From: Monarcha castaneiventris obscurior
Taxonomy: Eukaryota > Chordata > Aves > Passeriformes > Monarchidae
DNA length: 64,000 nucleotides
Direction: 5' to 3'
Assembly: GCA_026261815.1 (NCBI GenBank)
Contig: JAMPIT010000417.1
Coordinates: 1,521,501 to 1,585,500 of the forward strand
In this document: positions 60,758 through 64,000 of the stretch, in pieces
Layout of the letters: every line of letters starts with the position of its first letter
Position numbering within the stretch: the first letter of the stretch is position 1
Notes under the pieces: model-generated
What the model was told of the DNA's origin: nothing
The model's input: the letters and a program-made list of their open reading frames with translations, nothing else
Database searches by the model: none
Made by a program: the position numbers and the translations under genes

Positions 60758-61055
60758 ATGGATGCCAGAGACAAGCAACTTTTACGCTCCCTGCGCCTGG
60801 AGCTCTGCACAGAGGTGCTGGTGGATGGACTTGTTATTCAGTATCTCTACCAAGAAGGGATTCTCACAGACAGTCATGTTCAAGAAATAAAAGCCCAAAC
60901 CACTAGTCAGAGGAAAACCATGATGCTCCTTGATATTCTCCCCACCAGAGGACCCAAAGCTTTTGACGCGTTCTTGGATTCCTTACAGGAGTTCCCGTGG
61001 GTTAAAGACAAGCTGATACTGAAGCGTAAGGAAATGACAATACAAGATCCGTCAG
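60758..61055 (+). CDS. CRADD: CRADD (RAIDD) coding exon 1, CARD domain (partial gene)
   Basis: Codes the first 99 residues plus one base of CRADD, the adaptor that links PIDD1 to caspase-2 in the PIDDosome. The N-terminal CARD (about residues 1-90) binds the caspase-2 CARD. The sequence begins [20 protein letters not shown] and includes [37 protein letters not shown] and [12 protein letters not shown], matching vertebrate CRADD closely. The exon starts at 60750 after TTCACACACTCCAG, eight bases before the ATG, and ends CCGTCAG|GTAAGG. An in-frame ATG at 60698 lies in the preceding intron and is not used if the acceptor is right. The C-terminal death domain is in a later exon outside the window. 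Confidence 0.96.
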
Positions 61056-64000
61056 GTAAGGCCAGGTTTGCTGTTGCTGGTATTTTGAAGCTTGTTCTCG
61101 AGCCATAATTTTAAACAGTAATTTCAAGTTATGCGTCGTGTAAACTCGTGGCACCAAGAAAAGGGAACAGCCTGAATTTCTGGAAGCCAGTCAAACACCA
61201 GGAAATACTGCAAAGTTTGAGACAAGAGCAGGGCTGAGTTTCAGGAGACAAGGAGAGAGCAGGAGGGACTACCTTGGAAGAGGCTGGGATATAGGAGGAC
61301 CCATAATCCATTGCTTCAAAGGGAACAGACTATAAAAAGTAGTTTTGACTGGCTGCAGAACAGTGTCTTTGCCATCCATATCTAATTATTGTTTAGTTTA
61401 TGTATGTTTTGTGGTAGTTTGTTCCTGAATCATTTATATTTATGGAGTTTTTGTTTACTTTTATTATGATTATAATGTATTTTTGATTTAGTACTATATG
61501 CTAATTTAGATTTATTCAGTTTATTATATTTACTGGAGTGCAAATATCTAGCATCATTACTAGCCCCTGCTTATTTTTAAAACAAATGTAGGAGCTCACT
61601 GATTATTTAGTATAATCTCTGGCCTTTTGGCATTTAAATGTACTTCTAAAACTAGTTTTCTAGACTTCTTTCTAGACTCAGAAGCAATTTCTTTACCAAT
61701 CTAATCATGCAATTGCTGAGCTGTTTTGAAGTCAAGACAACTGCTTAAAATGCGCATTCCTTGTCCCAGATTTTGGCAGCATGCTCTGGCTGCTAACCTC
61801 ATGTTACCAGCAAGGTAGTGAAATAGTCCTCTCTTGAGAACATCTTTTCCAAGCTGTCTGATTAATCTTTCTCCAAGCCCTCCCCCACTGCTGTACCCCC
61901 ATTTGAATTTGGTCATCCATATTTTGATGCACATGACATGTGATTTTTCCAGTGTCAGTGTGCTTTGCGTGAGACTGAAAGCCTGTGAAGAAGGGTGGCT
62001 AAGACCCGTTGACCATCATGTGCACCTGCGTCTCAGTTAGCTGCATGTTCAAGAACATTTTGTCAAGATCTGCTGGACAAATCTGAGATTATCTTACCTT
62101 TGCAATGGAATATCCTGACAGCTGGTCTTTCTCTTGGTGTCTGTGTATGTTGCTGTGTGCGTGCTTGGAAATGAGTAAGTAGTTTTCAATATTTGGGAAC
62201 AAATGTCCTATGCTGCCTACAAGTTCTCAGCATAATGCAAACCAGGGCACTGAGTGTGTTGGAAAAGGCCTTGCTCACTTGAAACAAATACTGTCATGCT
62301 GATGCTCTTTATTTGCCTTACAAACTGGCCTCTTAATTTGAGAATTGCTGCTTAAGCTGGTGAATAACCTTTCAGTTCCAGAAAGACACAGCCATTAAAT
62401 ACAGTCGGGATCATGTAGTTTGTTACTGAAAAAATTGTTAGGAATTTTTGTTCTTTTGATTGTTTTGTGGATTGCTTGTTCCCGCTCTTGATCACTTGTG
62501 ACTAATGTGCTGGATTTCTGCATATCAGGTTCTCTGGTTTCAAGTGAGCTGACTGCACTTGATAGTCCTATTGCCAAATTTTGTGTGTAAATTAGAAAAG
62601 GCTTCCAGATTAGACCAAAGGTTACTGTTATTTTTATGGTGGCAATACAGAGTGTAAGAACAGGATAAGAGGCAGAAAGCCGAGTTTGTTTTAATATTTA
62701 GGCATGTTCTTTAGAAACCAAAGAAAGAGAGCACCATCTGTGCCCTCACAAATGCTGAGTGTGCCCTGGAATGAATTGGAAACTATGGTGGCATCATCAG
62801 CGCTGATTACATGCAAGAAAATGTGGTTCGGGATAAAAAGCTTCGCTTTGCATTCTAACAACAGGCTTGGAAGCTTTTGTCTTGGCAGAATACATGAACA
62901 TATGCTTAGCCTTAAGCATGGAAAAAGCCATGGGCGCTAATAAAACTATAAGCATATTTAAAATTAAATGTGTTCTCTGCTGCCATGCTAGATAACTTCT
63001 GCCTTATTGGAAACTATTCTTATAACTGATTATTTGTCAATGGTAATTTGTTTTAAAGAAGCCATTGTGGTGAAGAAAAGCTTGCCACATATACACTATC
63101 CTTTTTTTAGACCTTGAAACTTTTAAAATGGAAGTTGGTTTTATGTCCCCAGATTTTTAAAGCTTTTTTATTTCTTTGAATCATTTATACTATGGAAATG
63201 GAACACTTTCTGTTCACTTGCTTATTCTCAATTAAAATTCTATTAACTCAAGGAAAATATCCTCAGTTTTACTGAGTTTTACTGACCCTTTTGCAGAACT
63301 AAGGAGTGGTAGCAAGTTGATCCTTGAAGGAAGGTTTTATTTTAGTCTTTCGCTTCTCAGTGATTACATGTAAGATTTTTCAAGTCAGCACTTAAATAGG
63401 CTATTATATTATGTCTATCTGAACTTGGAAACTGACATGTACACAGTGATTTTTTTGTGTAGGCCTTTGAATTATTTTGCATTCTGTTCAAAGAGATCAG
63501 GCTTTCTATCCTTCCTTCAGCTGAGAAGTATAGTTGGTTAAAAAAGAAATCACGACTGTAGTTATTTAGAAACTGTTTTTTCTTTTCCTAGTAAAAAACA
63601 AGCCCAAAGCAACAAATCAAACAAACAGCAATTTCAGAAGGTCAGAAATAAAAATATTTTTGTTGATGTTGTATAAATATGATCTTGTGGACCAAGCAGC
63701 TACAAAATGGAAGCCAAAGTCTGAGATCTAGGCAAGGCACTGCCACTGACTCATTGTGAGTCTTTGAGCAAATTCTTTCAAGGCAATGGATTTATTGATT
63801 CCCAAGTTGTGTAACTCAGTGTAATGTTCATGGAACAGCATAGAGTGGAACTGTAAATTGGCCCAGGATTCAACCCAGACTATGCTGTTTGGCTGCTTGC
63901 AAATAAATTAACTTTAAAACCTCTGATATCCTGAGTTTTATTGCTGAATGTCAGTTGACTTAAAAATAAAAGTTCTGTATACTGTTATCTGATGTAGTTC
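61056..64000 (+). other. CRADD: CRADD intron after the CARD exon (partial)
   Basis: AT-rich sequence from the donor at 61056 to the window edge. I saw no death-domain exon, no CR1 fragment and no other gene. The intron evidently continues beyond the window. Confidence 0.75.

Noticed and set aside
1..64000. CRISPR arrays, tRNA or rRNA genes, bacterial or phage genes
   Set aside because: No regularly spaced direct repeats other than the minisatellite, no recognisable tRNA B-box or rRNA sequence, and the gene structure is vertebrate throughout.

Overview
The window is nuclear DNA from a vertebrate, almost certainly a bird. Four genes are recognisable by protein similarity: UBE2N (minus strand, first coding exon only), MRPL42 (plus, all coding exons), SOCS2 (plus, all coding exons) and CRADD (plus, first coding exon with the CARD domain). 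This is the gene order and orientation of human 12q22. Coding exons are short and GT-AG spliced, each gene starts at or near a CpG island, and the recognisable repeats are mostly fragments of CR1, the dominant avian LINE. I cannot name the species.

Layout. 1-8796 is the start of UBE2N intron 1 as seen from its minus-strand promoter. It holds one CR1 fragment, two diverged copies of an LTR-like repeat and a possible fossil of a pogo/Tigger-type transposase. About 8150-8960 is the UBE2N CpG island and coding exon 1. 8960-18460 is intergenic, with two CR1 fragments. 18475-19100 is a GC-rich minisatellite of about 45-bp units, directly before the MRPL42 CpG-rich promoter (about 19100-19560). MRPL42 coding exons run from 20439 to 26061. 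26130-41630 is intergenic, with one CR1 fragment and an isolated CpG-rich patch at about 29.2 kb. 41640-44900 is a large CpG island holding the SOCS2 promoter (including a perfect tandem STAT5-type site), a probable non-coding exon 1 and coding exon 1. The SOCS2 SH2/SOCS-box exon is 45335-45783. 46100-57100 is intergenic. 57100-57860 is the CRADD CpG island with a probable 5' untranslated exon, and the CARD-coding exon is at 60758-61055. The death-domain exon of CRADD lies beyond the window.

The genes are neighbours rather than an operon. UBE2N (Ubc13, K63-linked ubiquitin chains) and SOCS2 (Cullin-5 ubiquitin ligase substrate receptor limiting GH/JAK-STAT signalling) both act in ubiquitin signalling. 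CRADD (RAIDD) is the CARD/death-domain adaptor of the PIDDosome. MRPL42 is a mitochondrial ribosomal protein. Nothing in the sequence suggests they are co-regulated.

I found no CRISPR, phage, bacterial or clearly new biological system. The most interesting signals are regulatory or structural: the tandem STAT5-type pair, the minisatellite with a 90-bp dimer periodicity and one phase slip, two candidate upstream ORFs, an orphan CpG patch, several perfect inverted repeats, and the possible transposase fossil.
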